Below, piece after piece: positions 38,575 to 48,193 of a DNA stretch of 64,000 nt. Source of the DNA: Dactylosporangium sucinum (GTDB lineage Bacteria > Actinomycetota > Actinomycetes > Mycobacteriales > Micromonosporaceae). The stretch lies in NCBI RefSeq assembly GCF_014647515.1, contig NZ_BMPI01000031.1, positions 55,917 to 119,916 on the forward strand, in the 5' to 3' direction. Both the position numbers and the translations under genes were made by a program. The notes beneath the pieces were generated by a model. The model had not been told where the DNA came from and did no database searches. It saw nothing but the letters and a program-made list of their open reading frames with translations. Numbering within the stretch: the stretch's first letter is position 1; every line of letters begins with the position of its first letter.

Positions 38575-38715
38575 ACGGCCGGAGACCCTGCCTCTGCGGC
38601 CCGGCTCGGAGACGGCGCCGCGCTGCGCCCTGCGGCCGGGCTCGGAGACAGCGGCGCCCTGCCCCTGCGGCCCGGGCCGGAGACAGCGGCGCCCTGCCCG
38701 TCGGGGACGGGCAGG
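38575..38715. repeat. GC-rich tandem repeat, about 35-bp unit
   Basis: Four imperfect units each begin cggagac and continue with gcggcgccctgcccctgcgg-like sequence. The last is partial. No coding role seen. Confidence 0.6.
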
Positions 38716-38746
38716 GCAACGGTGGTTCGGGCGCGCGCCGGGTTTG

Positions 38747-41407
38747 CTACAGGGCGCGCTCCACGGCCGTGAGGAGGGTCGGGGCGTCCGCGGCCGGGAC
38801 GCCGCCGCCCTGGGCCAGGTCGGCGTTGCCGCCGCCGCGGCCGGAGAGGGCCGCCTTGACCAGCGTGCCGGCGTTGAGGCCGCGGGACTTGGCCGCGGCG
38901 TTGAGGCCGACGACCAGGGAGGCCTTGCCGCCCGCGCGGGACGTCACGGCGACCACCGCGGGGCGGTCGGCCGGGAAGCGGCCGCGGATCTCCTGGACGA
39001 GCGTGCGGACCTCGTTGGCGGAGGTGCCCTCGGGGGCCTCGGTGCCCACGAACGCCACGCCGCCGATGTCGCGGGCCGAGTCGGCCAGGCCGGCGGCGCC
39101 GGCCAGGACGAGCTGGGTGCGCAGCTTCTCCAGCTCACGCTCGGCGTCGCGCAGCTGCGCGACGGTCTGCTCGACGCGGTCGGCGACCTGGTCGCCGGGG
39201 ACGCGGAAGAGCTCGGCGAGGCGGGACACGAGGACGTGCTCGCGGGCCAGGTGGCTGAACGCGTCGATGCCGACGAGCGCCTCGACCCGGCGGACGCCGG
39301 AGCCGACCGACGACTCGGACAGGATCTTCACCAGGCCGAGCTGGCTGGAGCGCTCGACGTGAGTGCCGCCGCACAGCTCGCGGGCGTAGTCGCCGACCTC
39401 GACGACGCGGACCTCGTCGCCATACTTCTCGCCGAAGAGCGCCATCGCACCGATCTTGCGCGCCTCCTCCTGCGTGGTGATGAAGGCGTGGACCAGCAGG
39501 TCACGCAGCAGCACCTCGTTGACCTGCTGCTCGACGTCGGTCAGCACGCTCTGCGGCACGGCGCCCGGCGTGTTGAAGTCGAACCGCAGCCGGCCCGGCG
39601 CGTTGAGCGAACCGGCCTGGGTCGCCGACTCGCCGAGGAAGTTGCGCATCGTCTGGTGGATCAGGTGCGTCGCGGTGTGCGCGCGGGAGACGGCGCGGCG
39701 CCGGTTGACGTCGATCTCGGCGAACGCGGCCTCGCCGGGCCGGACCTCGCCGGCCAGGACCCGCGCGCGGTGCACGACGAGGCCGGGGACCGGCGACTGG
39801 ACGTCGAGCACCTCGACCCGGCCGCTGCCGACCGTGATGACGCCGAGGTCGGCCAGCTGGCCACCGCTCTCCGCGTAGAACGGGGTCGCGTCGAGGACCA
39901 GCGAGACCTCCTCGCCCTCCCCCGCGACCTTCGCCCCGAGCAGCGAGCGGATCCGCGTCTCGCGGGCGACCTCGCGATAGCCGGTGAACTCGACCGGGCC
40001 GCCCTCGTCGAGCGCCTGGCGATAGACCGACAGGTCGGCGTGCCCGGTCTTGCGGGCCTGGGCGTCGGCCTTGGCGTTGGCCCGCTGCTCGGCCATGAGC
40101 CGGCGGAAGCCGTCCTCGTCGACCTGCAGGCCCTGCTCGGCGGCGATCTCCAGCGTGAGGTCGATCGGGAAGCCGTAGGTGTCGTGCAGCTGGAACGCCT
40201 TGTCGCCGGCCAGGGTCTTGTCGCCCTTGGCCTTCGTCTCGGTCACCGCCAGGTCGAGAATGGTCGTGCCCGCGTGCAGCGTCTGCAGGAACCGCTCCTC
40301 CTCGCCGTACGCATACGACGAGATGCGGTCGTACTCGGCCGCCACCTCCGGATACGACGGCGACATGCAGTCGCGGGCGATCGGCAGCAGCAGCGGCAGC
40401 GCCGGGCCCTCCTGCCAGCCGAGCAGCCGCATCGACCGGATCGCGCGGCGCAGGATGCGGCGCAGCACGTAGCCACGGCCCTCGTTCGACGGGATCACGC
40501 CGTCGGAGATCACCATCAGCGCGGTGCGGACGTGGTCGGCGATCACCCGCAGGCGCACGTCGTCGGGGTGCGACTCGGCGGCCACGTGCGACACGGCCTG
40601 CCCGTAGCGCTTGCCGGTCATCTCGGCGGCCTTGCTGAGGATCGGGTTGACCTCGTCGATCTCGTAGAGGTTGTCGACGCCCTGCAGCATCGACGCGATC
40701 CGCTCCAGGCCCATGCCGGTGTCGATGTTCTTGTTCGGCAGGTCGCCGACGATGTCGAACGTCTCCTTCGAGCGCACGTTGGTGATCTCGTGCTGCATGA
40801 AGACGAGGTTCCAATACTCCAGGTAGCGGTCCTCGTCGACCTCCGGGCCGCCCTCCTGGCCGTAGGCGGAGCCGCGGTCGTAGTAGAGCTCGGAGCAGGG
40901 GCCGGCCGGGCCCGGGATACCCATCGACCAGAAGTTGTCCTTCTTGCCGCGGCGCACGATCCGCTCGGTGGGCAGGCCGGTGCGCTTCCAGATGTCGATG
41001 GCCTCGTCGTCGTCGAGGTAGACGGTGGCCCAGATCCGGTCGGGGTCGAGACCGAAGCCGCCCTTGTCGACCGGGTTGGTCGACAGCTCCCAGGCGAGCT
41101 TGATCGCGCCTTCCTTGAAGTAGTCACCGAAGCTGAAGTTGCCGTTCATCTGGAAGAACGTGCCGTGGCGGCTGGTCTTGCCGACCTCGTCGATGTCCGG
41201 CGTGCGGATGCACTTCTGCACCGACGTCGCCCGCTGGTAGGGCGGGGTGCGCTGGCCGAGGAAGAACGGCACGAACTGCACCATGCCGGCGTTGACGAAC
41301 AGCAGGTTGGGGTCGTCGACGGCCGGCAGCGGCGCCGACGGCACCACGGCGTGCCCGTTCGCCTCGAAATGGGCCAGGAAACGGCGCTTGATCTCCGCGG
41401 TTCTCAT
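38747..41407 (-). CDS. alaS: Alanyl-tRNA synthetase
   Basis: 886 residues, full length. The class II catalytic domain is at the N terminus (MRTAEIKRRFLAHFEANGH, motif 1 region and NLLFVNAGMVQFVPFFLG), then the tRNA-recognition region, the editing domain with AHTATHLIHQTMR (HxxxH) and ELCGGTHVERSSQLG (Cys/His zinc ligands), and the C-Ala domain ending GRGGGNADLAQGGG. The ATG overlaps the stop of the upstream small membrane protein gene. Confidence 0.97.
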   Translation of the reverse strand: MRTAEIKRRFLAHFEANGHAVVPSAPLPAVDDPNLLFVNAGMVQFVPFFLGQRTPPYQRATSVQKCIRTPDIDEVGKTSRHGTFFQMNGNFSFGDYFKEGAIKLAWELSTNPVDKGGFGLDPDRIWATVYLDDDEAIDIWKRTGLPTERIVRRGKKDNFWSMGIPGPAGPCSELYYDRGSAYGQEGGPEVDEDRYLEYWNLVFMQHEITNVRSKETFDIVGDLPNKNIDTGMGLERIASMLQGVDNLYEIDEVNPILSKAAEMTGKRYGQAVSHVAAESHPDDVRLRVIADHVRTALMVISDGVIPSNEGRGYVLRRILRRAIRSMRLLGWQEGPALPLLLPIARDCMSPSYPEVAAEYDRISSYAYGEEERFLQTLHAGTTILDLAVTETKAKGDKTLAGDKAFQLHDTYGFPIDLTLEIAAEQGLQVDEDGFRRLMAEQRANAKADAQARKTGHADLSVYRQALDEGGPVEFTGYREVARETRIRSLLGAKVAGEGEEVSLVLDATPFYAESGGQLADLGVITVGSGRVEVLDVQSPVPGLVVHRARVLAGEVRPGEAAFAEIDVNRRRAVSRAHTATHLIHQTMRNFLGESATQAGSLNAPGRLRFDFNTPGAVPQSVLTDVEQQVNEVLLRDLLVHAFITTQEEARKIGAMALFGEKYGDEVRVVEVGDYARELCGGTHVERSSQLGLVKILSESSVGSGVRRVEALVGIDAFSHLAREHVLVSRLAELFRVPGDQVADRVEQTVAQLRDAERELEKLRTQLVLAGAAGLADSARDIGGVAFVGTEAPEGTSANEVRTLVQEIRGRFPADRPAVVAVTSRAGGKASLVVGLNAAAKSRGLNAGTLVKAALSGRGGGNADLAQGGGVPAADAPTLLTAVERAL

Positions 41408-41670
41408 CGGTGCTGCGGGCCTTCCGGGTAAAGGTCATCGTCCAGGGTCGAGCCGTCGGCGAACGCGGCTTGGATCTCGGCCTCACGCTCGGCCATGCCG
41501 TCACGCACGTCGGCGACGAAGTCGCGCACCGAGCCGGCGATGCCGGCGGCCGAGTCGCGCGCCGACGCGGCGATGCCCTGCGGGGTGAAGGCCTGCGCCT
41601 TCTTGGTGATCGCGCGGACCACCAACGCCCCGACGGCGAGTCCGATCCCGAGCCACAGCAAACGCCGCAT
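41404..41670 (-). CDS. Small membrane-anchored protein (DUF6167-like)
   Basis: 88 residues with one N-terminal hydrophobic segment LLWLGIGLAVGALVVRAI (4-21) and a charged, mostly helical tail. Its position between a DUF948 gene and alaS is typical of actinobacteria, where it is a conserved protein of unknown function. The gene overlaps alaS by four bases. GAGAGG precedes the ATG. Confidence 0.75.
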   Translation of the reverse strand: MRRLLWLGIGLAVGALVVRAITKKAQAFTPQGIAASARDSAAGIAGSVRDFVADVRDGMAEREAEIQAAFADGSTLDDDLYPEGPQHR

Positions 41671-41724
41671 GGCTCAACCTCTCTATCGCTTCGAATGTAG
41701 TGCGGGCGGACGCCCGCGTCTGGC

Positions 41725-42177
41725 TCAGCCGCGCCGGCGGCGCTGCTTGATCTGCTCGCGGACCTCGGCCTCGTCCGCCTCGCGCCGGCGGTTGGCGGCG
41801 GCCTTGCGCACGCCGTAGCCGAAGGCGGCGACCTTCACCAGCGGATTGGCCGCGGCGGCGCTGACCACAGTGGACAGGTTCGCAACGTTGGAGCTGATGT
41901 GCGAGACGTTTTCGGTGATCGTGTCGATCCTCGCGAGCTGCATGTTGACGCCGTCCAGCGTGGTGTGGGTCTGCTGCAGCGCCACGTTGACGTTGTCGAT
42001 CGTCATGTTGACCCGCTCCAGCATGGGCGTGGTCTGGTCCGCGGCGTCACGCAGCGCACCGGTGGCGGCGTCGATGGTGTGGCGGAGCCGCAGGATCGGC
42101 ACCGCGAGGACGCACACGAGCACGAGAAACGCCAGCGCTGCGATCAGCGCCGCCAAACCGCCCCAGGTCACGGTCAC
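41725..42177 (-). CDS. DUF948-domain membrane protein
   Basis: 150 residues: an N-terminal membrane helix (about 6-30, LAALIAALAFLVLVCVLAVP) followed by a long coiled-coil-like region with heptads of hydrophobic residues (35-110) and a basic C terminus REQIKQRRRRG. DUF948 proteins are related to general-stress/cell-envelope proteins such as YtxG. AAAGGAGG lies close before the GTG start. Likely co-transcribed with the DUF6167-like gene and alaS. Confidence 0.8.
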   Translation of the reverse strand: MTVTWGGLAALIAALAFLVLVCVLAVPILRLRHTIDAATGALRDAADQTTPMLERVNMTIDNVNVALQQTHTTLDGVNMQLARIDTITENVSHISSNVANLSTVVSAAAANPLVKVAAFGYGVRKAAANRRREADEAEVREQIKQRRRRG

Positions 42178-42327
42178 GCCGTTCCTCCTTTGCTCACTGG
42201 ACGCGCGTCTCCGACGGAGGAAATCTACCCTCCGTGACGCATCGCCGCCTTTCGACCGGCCGTGTCGCTGGTCTTGGGAGAGACCGTAGGCCGGGGGTAC
42301 GACAAGAATCCGGCGTCAATTCTGGCG

Positions 42328-44871
42328 TCACTCGCCGCCGCGGGTACCGCCGGGGTCGTAACTGATCCGGTTGAAGACCTTGATCGTGGTCACGGCGAGG
42401 GGGCAGATGGCCGTCGGACCGGGCGCCGGCGACTCGATCTCGCTCGGCTGCGGCTCGGCCGGCTGGCTCGCGGGCTGGCTGACCGGCGCCTTGCCGGTGG
42501 GCTTGCCGCTGGCGGGGGGCGGCGACGCGTTCACCGTCGGCCGGGTGCCCTTGACGTCGCAGACGGCGGCCCGCACCCACAGGTCCAGCACGTACTCGTC
42601 GCGCTGCCAGCAGGTCTCGATGCCGTCCACGCCCTCCGGCTGGCAGTCGGGGATGTCCCACTCGACCCAGCCCGCGTCGCGGAGCTTGCCGACGAAGGCC
42701 CGGTTGGTCTCCTCCGGACCGCGGGCGGACTCCCAGGTACGCTGGCGGGATCGGCATTCACCAATGCACCAGCGGCTGCCGAGCGCGCCGTCGGTGGGGT
42801 TGCGGGCCGCCCACTCCGGCAGGTTCAGCTGGTCGAGCTCGACGAACACGGGGTCGCGGGTGAACTCGCGGATGATGAAGAATGCGGCCGGGGCGCTGAC
42901 CACCGCAAGCACCATGAAGATGATCGTGGCCATCCGCAGCTGCCGCACCCGCTTGGCCTGGGCGCGCTGCAGCAGGCCGAACGGCGCGATCTGCGTCGTT
43001 GACTCCCAGTCGAACGCGCCCGGGGTCTTTGCCGTGCCCCGGTAGGTGACCGGGTTCGGGTCGAAGCGGGCGAGGTCGACGAACGGTTTCGGCGGCGCCT
43101 CGCCCGGGTGCCCGCCAGGGCCACCGGGGCCGCCGGGCCTACCAGGACCGCCAGGACCGCCAGGACCGCCGGGACCGGCTGGGCCACCGGGTCCACCGGG
43201 ACCGGCTGGGCCACCGGGGCCGCCCGGGTGGCGGCCGCCCGGACCGGAGCGTCCGGGCACGGTGGCGCGGCCAGGGGCGCCGCGGCCTCCGGGCGGGCCG
43301 CCTTGGGCGCCGGACGCCGAACGTGGGCCGGCCTGCGGGCCCTGATGCTGGTCGGGCTGCGGGCTGCGCTGCGGGCCGGGTGCGCTGGGTGCGCCGGAGC
43401 GGAGGCCATCGGGGCCGGTCGCGCGGCCGCCGCCCGGACCGCCGGGGCGGCCGGTGCCGTCGCCGCCGGGGCGGCCGGAGGGCGGCTCCTGGCGCCAGGG
43501 CTCGGCGGCCCGACGGCGACCCGACGGGGACTCCTCGTCCGGCAGCGCACGACGGCGACCCGACGGAGACTCGTCATCCGGGTTGGCGCGCCGCCGCCCC
43601 GACGGAGACTCCTCGTCGGGCAGCGCGCGACGGCGGCCCGACGGAGACTCGTCGTCGGGAAGGGCACGGCGGCGGCCGGACGGGGACTCGTCGTCGGGAA
43701 GGGCGCGGCGGCGGCCCGACGGAGACTCCTCCGGGGCCGCATGGCGACGGCCGGACGGCGACTCGAACGCGTCGTCAGGCGCCGCGTGCCGGCGACCGGA
43801 CGGCGACTCGAAGGCCTCCTCCGCGCGACGGCGGCCCGAAGGCGACTCGAAGGACTCGTCGGCGCGGCGGCGGCCGCCGGACGGGGACTCGAACGCGTCA
43901 TCGGCGCGGCGGCGGCCGGACGGGGACTCCTCCTGGCCGGACGGCCACACCGGAAGTGCGTCGTGGCGGGCCGGGCGGTGCGGGGCGGCCGGGGGTTCGA
44001 TGGAGGGCGGCCGCTGGTCGGGCACGGCCGGGCGGCCCGGAACGGCGTCCGGTGCCCCTGTACGGCCGGTCGGAGCAGCGGCACGCACGGCCGGGCGGCC
44101 CGGAACGGCGTCCGGTGCCCCTGTACGGCCGGTCGGAGCAGCGGCACGCCCGGCCGGCGCGTCCGGTAATCCAGGGCGGCCGGTCGGAGCGGCGGCACGG
44201 CCGGTCGGAGCATCCGGGACGCCCGCGCGGCCCGCGGACCGGCCGGCAGGAGGCTCGGCCGCCGAGCCGCGCCAGCCCGTCGCCGGCTCCCCCGCGTCCG
44301 GGGCGGCACCGCGCCGGCCCCGGATCGGCTCGGATGCCGCAGGTGCGGCAGGACCCGAGGGCGCCGCGGAAGCACGCCGGGCCTGGGCAGCATCCGGCGC
44401 CGCGGGAGCCGCGGGAGCCCGCCAGGCCTGCGTCGGCTCGGGCGCCGCCGGCCCACGTCGGGCCTGCCCAGCGTCCGGCGCCGCGGGAGCCCGCCGGGCC
44501 GGCGGAGCATCCGGCGCCGCAGGAGGCGCCGGAGCGCGGCGACCCTGCGGAGGATCGGCGGGAGCACGCCACGCCTGCGTCGGCTCGGGCGCCGCGGGAG
44601 CGCGCCGGGCCGGCGGAGCATCCGGCGCCGCGGGAGCCCGCCACGTCTGCGTCGGCTCCGGGGCGCGGGGCTGCGGCGCCGGCGCCGGGGGGGTCACCTG
44701 GTCGAGGACGTCGCGCTGGATCGGTGGCGGCCCGCCGTAGCCGAGGTCCGGGGCGTCGTCGCCGCGGGCGCTGCGCAGCTCGGCGAGCCAGCCCAGGTCC
44801 TCGTCGCTCGGGCCTTCTTCGGCCTTGCCGCGGCCGCGCCGCTTCTTGGCCTCATCTCGACCCGATGTCAC
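42328..44871 (-). CDS. Large Pro/Arg/Gly-rich repeat protein with one membrane helix and an extracellular Cys-containing domain
   Basis: 847 residues in five blocks: a charged start with DEDLGWLAELRSA (conserved-looking); an Ala/Pro-rich block with APEPTQAWRAP repeats; 11 copies of ESPSGRRRAxPDxx (DNA 43497-43935); a collagen-like GGPGGPAGPGGP block; then a conserved C-terminal part with a membrane helix MATIIFMVLAVVSAPAAFFII (about 646-667) and about 177 outside residues with six cysteines. The start GTG overlaps the rarA stop. The cytoplasmic part looks disordered and strongly basic/acidic alternating. Function unknown; the length variation suggests repeat slippage. Translation of the polyproline runs would need EF-P. 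Confidence 0.75.
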   Translation of the reverse strand: MTSGRDEAKKRRGRGKAEEGPSDEDLGWLAELRSARGDDAPDLGYGGPPPIQRDVLDQVTPPAPAPQPRAPEPTQTWRAPAAPDAPPARRAPAAPEPTQAWRAPADPPQGRRAPAPPAAPDAPPARRAPAAPDAGQARRGPAAPEPTQAWRAPAAPAAPDAAQARRASAAPSGPAAPAASEPIRGRRGAAPDAGEPATGWRGSAAEPPAGRSAGRAGVPDAPTGRAAAPTGRPGLPDAPAGRAAAPTGRTGAPDAVPGRPAVRAAAPTGRTGAPDAVPGRPAVPDQRPPSIEPPAAPHRPARHDALPVWPSGQEESPSGRRRADDAFESPSGGRRRADESFESPSGRRRAEEAFESPSGRRHAAPDDAFESPSGRRHAAPEESPSGRRRALPDDESPSGRRRALPDDESPSGRRRALPDEESPSGRRRANPDDESPSGRRRALPDEESPSGRRRAAEPWRQEPPSGRPGGDGTGRPGGPGGGRATGPDGLRSGAPSAPGPQRSPQPDQHQGPQAGPRSASGAQGGPPGGRGAPGRATVPGRSGPGGRHPGGPGGPAGPGGPGGPAGPGGPGGPGGPGRPGGPGGPGGHPGEAPPKPFVDLARFDPNPVTYRGTAKTPGAFDWESTTQIAPFGLLQRAQAKRVRQLRMATIIFMVLAVVSAPAAFFIIREFTRDPVFVELDQLNLPEWAARNPTDGALGSRWCIGECRSRQRTWESARGPEETNRAFVGKLRDAGWVEWDIPDCQPEGVDGIETCWQRDEYVLDLWVRAAVCDVKGTRPTVNASPPPASGKPTGKAPVSQPASQPAEPQPSEIESPAPGPTAICPLAVTTIKVFNRISYDPGGTRGGE

Positions 44872-46286
44872 CGGTGCCGCTCCTCCGTGCCGGTCGTGTC
44901 CGGGGCGGCGGCCGTGTCGGTGGCCGCTCCGGTCCCCCGCACGATACGCCGCAGTTTCGGCAATCGTTCCGCCACCGCGCGCTCTGCGCCATGGCCCGTG
45001 GGGCGGTAGTACTCCCGGTCGCCGAGCCCCTCCGGCGCGTACTGTTGCGTCACAACGCCTCTGGGGTCGTCGTGGGGATATTTGTACCCTTGGCCGTGCC
45101 CGACCCGGGCCGCCCCCTTGTAATGCGAATCGCGCAAATGCGCGGGAACTGCACCGCCGTGGCCCGACCGCACGTCCGCCATGGCGGACCCGATCGCGGC
45201 GACGACCGCGTTGGACTTCGGGGCCAGGGCCAGGTGGATCACCGCCTGGGCCAGGACGATCTGGACCTCGGGCAGTCCGACGTACTCCACCGCGTGCGCC
45301 GCGGCCGTCGCGACCGGCAGCGCCGTCGGGTCGGCCATGCCGATGTCCTCGCTGGCCGAGATCACCATCCGGCGCGCGATGAAGCGCGCGTCCTCGCCGG
45401 CGCTGATCATGCGGGCCAGGTAGTGCAGGGCGGCGTCGACGTCGGAGCCGCGGATGCTCTTGATGAACGCGCTCACCACGTCGTAGTGCTCGTCGCCGGC
45501 CCGGTCGTAGCGCAGCGCGGCGACGTCGACCGCCTTCTCGGCGGTGGCGAGGTCGACCTCCGGCATGTCCTGCGCGAGCGCGGCCCCCGCCGCCGCCTCG
45601 AGCGCCGTGAGCGCCTTCCGGACGTCGCCACCCGCCAGCCGTACCAGATGATCCTCCGCCGCCTGAGCGAGCGTCACGGCGCCGTCCAGCCCGCGCGGAT
45701 CGGTGACCGCCCGGCGCAGGAGCGCGCGGACGGCCTCCTCGGTCAGGGGTTGCAGGGTCAGCAGCACGCAGCGGGACAGCAGCGGCGAGATGACGGAGAA
45801 GTACGGGTTCTCGGTGGTCGCCGCGAGCAGCGTCACCGTGCGGTCCTCGACGGCGGCGAGCAGCGAGTCCTGCTGGGTCTTGCTGAAGCGGTGCACCTCG
45901 TCGATGAACAGCACGGTGGGCGGGCCGCCGCGGCGGCGCTCCTTGCGGGCCGTGTCGATGACGCCGCGCACGTCCTTCACGCCGGCCGACAGGGCCGACA
46001 GGGCGACGAAGCGCCGGTCGGTGGCGCCGGCCACCAGGTGCGCGATCGTGGTCTTGCCGGAGCCGGGCGGGCCCCAGAGGATCACCGACATCGGCGACGC
46101 CCCACCGACCAGCTGGCGCAGCGGCGCGCCCGGCGCCAGCAGGTGCTCCTGCCCGACCAGCTCGTCGAGGGTCGCCGGGCGCATGCGCACCGCGAGCGGC
46201 GCGTCATGCGCGACCGTGTCGAAACCGCCGGTGACCGCGGGATCACCGCTGCCCACCGACGACTGCACCTCGAACAACCCGTCCAC
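44868..46286 (-). CDS. rarA: Replication-associated recombination protein RarA (MgsA), AAA+ ATPase
   Basis: 472 residues. Clamp-loader-like AAA+ protein acting at stalled forks. Walker A GPPGSGKTTIA, Walker B VLFIDEVHRFSK, sensor 1 LLAATTENPYFSV, and the C-terminal tetramerisation region RMVISASEDIGMADP and SHYKGAARVGHGQGYKYPHD. Start taken as GTG 46286 with GGGGG nearby; the frame is open upstream into the aspS end. aspS lies 43 bases upstream on the same strand. Confidence 0.93.
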   Translation of the reverse strand: MDGLFEVQSSVGSGDPAVTGGFDTVAHDAPLAVRMRPATLDELVGQEHLLAPGAPLRQLVGGASPMSVILWGPPGSGKTTIAHLVAGATDRRFVALSALSAGVKDVRGVIDTARKERRRGGPPTVLFIDEVHRFSKTQQDSLLAAVEDRTVTLLAATTENPYFSVISPLLSRCVLLTLQPLTEEAVRALLRRAVTDPRGLDGAVTLAQAAEDHLVRLAGGDVRKALTALEAAAGAALAQDMPEVDLATAEKAVDVAALRYDRAGDEHYDVVSAFIKSIRGSDVDAALHYLARMISAGEDARFIARRMVISASEDIGMADPTALPVATAAAHAVEYVGLPEVQIVLAQAVIHLALAPKSNAVVAAIGSAMADVRSGHGGAVPAHLRDSHYKGAARVGHGQGYKYPHDDPRGVVTQQYAPEGLGDREYYRPTGHGAERAVAERLPKLRRIVRGTGAATDTAAAPDTTGTEERHR

Positions 46287-46329
46287 GGCCCCCGACCCTA
46301 CAGTCGGGGGCCGACCGGCGGGTAACCGC

Positions 46330-48153
46330 TCAGTTCGAACGCTCGACCGGGACGGTGACGGTGTGCGGAACAGGAGCCTTCGGCTTGGCATCGACGCCGG
46401 CCTCGGCCCGCTGCTCCGGGGTGATCGGCGTGGGCGCGCCCGTCAGCGGGTCGTAGCCGCCGCCCGTCTTCGGGAAGGCGATGACCTCGCGGATCGAGTC
46501 GGCGCCGGCCAGCAGCATGCAGATGCGGTCCCAGCCGAAGGCGATGCCGGCGTGTGGGGGCGGCCCGTACTTGAACGCCTCCAGCAGGAAGCCGAACTTG
46601 TCGGCGGCGTCGTCGGCGCTGATGCCGAGCACCTCGAAGACCCGCTTCTGCACGTCGGCCCGGTGGATACGGACCGAGCCGCCGCCGATCTCGTTGCCGT
46701 TGCAGACGATGTCGTAGGCGTAGGCGAGGGCCTCGCCCGGCGACTCCTCGAACCGCTCGATCCAGTCGTGGTTGGGCGAGGTGAACGGGTGGTGCACGGC
46801 CGTCCAGCCCTTGGCGCCGCCGCCGGTGCCGCCGGCGTCGGGGTCGGTGGGCTCGAACATCGGCGCGTCGACCACCCAGCAGAACGCCCAGGCGCTCTCG
46901 TCCACGAGCTTGGCCCGCTTGGCGATCTCGATGCGCGCCGCGCCCAGCAGCTCCTGGGCCTCGCGCCGCTCGGCCGCGGCGGCGAAGAAGACCGCGTCGC
47001 CGGGCTTGGCGCCGACGGCGTCGGCCAGGCCGGCCAGGTGGGCCTCGGAGAGGTTCTTGGCGACCGGGCCGCGGGGCTCGCCGGTGTCGGCGTCGAGCAC
47101 GACGTAGGCCAGGCCCTTCGCGCCGCGCGCCTTCGCCCAGTCCTGCCAGCCGTCGAGCTCCTTGCGGGTCTGGGCGGCGCCGCCGGGCATCACGACCGCG
47201 CCCACGTAGCCACCCGCGTCGATGGCGCCGGCGAACACCCGGAACTCGGTGCCGCGCAGGTACTCCGTGAGCTCGGTGAGCTCCACCGAGTACCGCAGGT
47301 CGGGCTTGTCCGAGCCGTACCGCGCCATCGCGTCGTGCCAGGTCAGCTTCGGGATCTCGCCGGCGACCTCGTGCCCGGCCAGGTCGGACCACAGCGCCCG
47401 CACGATCGCCTCGCCGAGCTCGACGATGTCGTCCTGGGTGACGAACGACATCTCGATGTCCAGCTGGGTGAACTCCGGCTGGCGGTCGGCCCGGAAGCCC
47501 TCGTCGCGGTAGCAGCGGGCGATCTGGTAATACCGCTCCAGGCCGCCGACCATGAGCAGCTGCTTGAACAGCTGCGGCGACTGGGGCAGCGCATACCAGG
47601 TGCCGGGCTGCAGGCGCACCGGCACCAGGAAGTCGCGCGCGCCCTCGGGCGTGGAGCGGGTCAGCGTCGGGGTCTCCACCTCGACGAAGTCCCGGTCGGC
47701 GAGCAGGTTGCGGGCGATCTGGTTGGCCCGGGAGCGCAGCTTCATGGCCTTGTGCGGGCCGGAGCGGCGCAGGTCGAGATAGCGGTACCGATAGCGGACG
47801 TCGTCGCTGGCCGCCTCGTTGTCGTCGACGGGCAGCGGCAGCGGCGCGGCCTCGGAGAGGACCTCCAGCGCGGTCGCGACCACCTCGACGTCGCCGGTGG
47901 GCAGGTCGGGGTTCTCGTTGCCGGCCGGCCGGGCCCGCACCTCGCCGGTGACGAGCACGCAGTACTCGTTGCGCAGGGCGTGGGCGGCCGCCATCTCCTC
48001 GCGGAACACGACCTGCACCACGCCGGAGGCGTCCCGGAGATCCACGAAGATCACGCCGCCGTGGTCGCGGCGGCGGGCCACCCACCCGGCCAGCGTCACG
48101 GTCGTGCCGGCGTCGGTCCCCCGCAGGGTGCCGGACTCATGGGATCGGATCAC
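46330..48153 (-). CDS. aspS: Aspartyl-tRNA synthetase (bacterial type)
   Basis: 607 residues: N-terminal OB-fold anticodon domain (TVTLAGWVARRRDHGGVIF), class II core with motif 1 region DFVEVETPTLTRSTPEGARD, motif 2 YYQIARCYRDEGFRADRQPE, GAD insert, and motif 3 GIAFGWDRICMLLAG. AAGGAGA lies at good distance from the GTG. Whether it discriminates Asn-tRNA cannot be judged here. Confidence 0.96.
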   Translation of the reverse strand: MIRSHESGTLRGTDAGTTVTLAGWVARRRDHGGVIFVDLRDASGVVQVVFREEMAAAHALRNEYCVLVTGEVRARPAGNENPDLPTGDVEVVATALEVLSEAAPLPLPVDDNEAASDDVRYRYRYLDLRRSGPHKAMKLRSRANQIARNLLADRDFVEVETPTLTRSTPEGARDFLVPVRLQPGTWYALPQSPQLFKQLLMVGGLERYYQIARCYRDEGFRADRQPEFTQLDIEMSFVTQDDIVELGEAIVRALWSDLAGHEVAGEIPKLTWHDAMARYGSDKPDLRYSVELTELTEYLRGTEFRVFAGAIDAGGYVGAVVMPGGAAQTRKELDGWQDWAKARGAKGLAYVVLDADTGEPRGPVAKNLSEAHLAGLADAVGAKPGDAVFFAAAAERREAQELLGAARIEIAKRAKLVDESAWAFCWVVDAPMFEPTDPDAGGTGGGAKGWTAVHHPFTSPNHDWIERFEESPGEALAYAYDIVCNGNEIGGGSVRIHRADVQKRVFEVLGISADDAADKFGFLLEAFKYGPPPHAGIAFGWDRICMLLAGADSIREVIAFPKTGGGYDPLTGAPTPITPEQRAEAGVDAKPKAPVPHTVTVPVERSN

Positions 48154-48193
48154 AGGGTCTCCTTCGGCGAACTACGCAAGACGCCCCATTCTT

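Larger units (their letters stand above)
38112..38746. other. Repeat-filled gap between alaS and ruvX
   Basis: In many actinobacteria alaS and ruvX are close together; here 635 bases intervene. They contain two ATGATC-type palindromes (one truncated) and a 35-bp tandem repeat. The open frames crossing the gap look like GC artefacts and have no ribosome binding site. Confidence 0.7.

Noticed and set aside
38112..38746. Small proteins in the alaS-ruvX gap
   Set aside because: The open frames run through palindromes and tandem repeats, have no ribosome binding site and show no recognisable motif.
43497..43935. Regular 39-base DNA repeats resembling a repeat array (CRISPR-like)
   Set aside because: Repeats are in frame and encode ESPSGRRRA units of a protein; there are no unique spacers of constant length and no cas genes.
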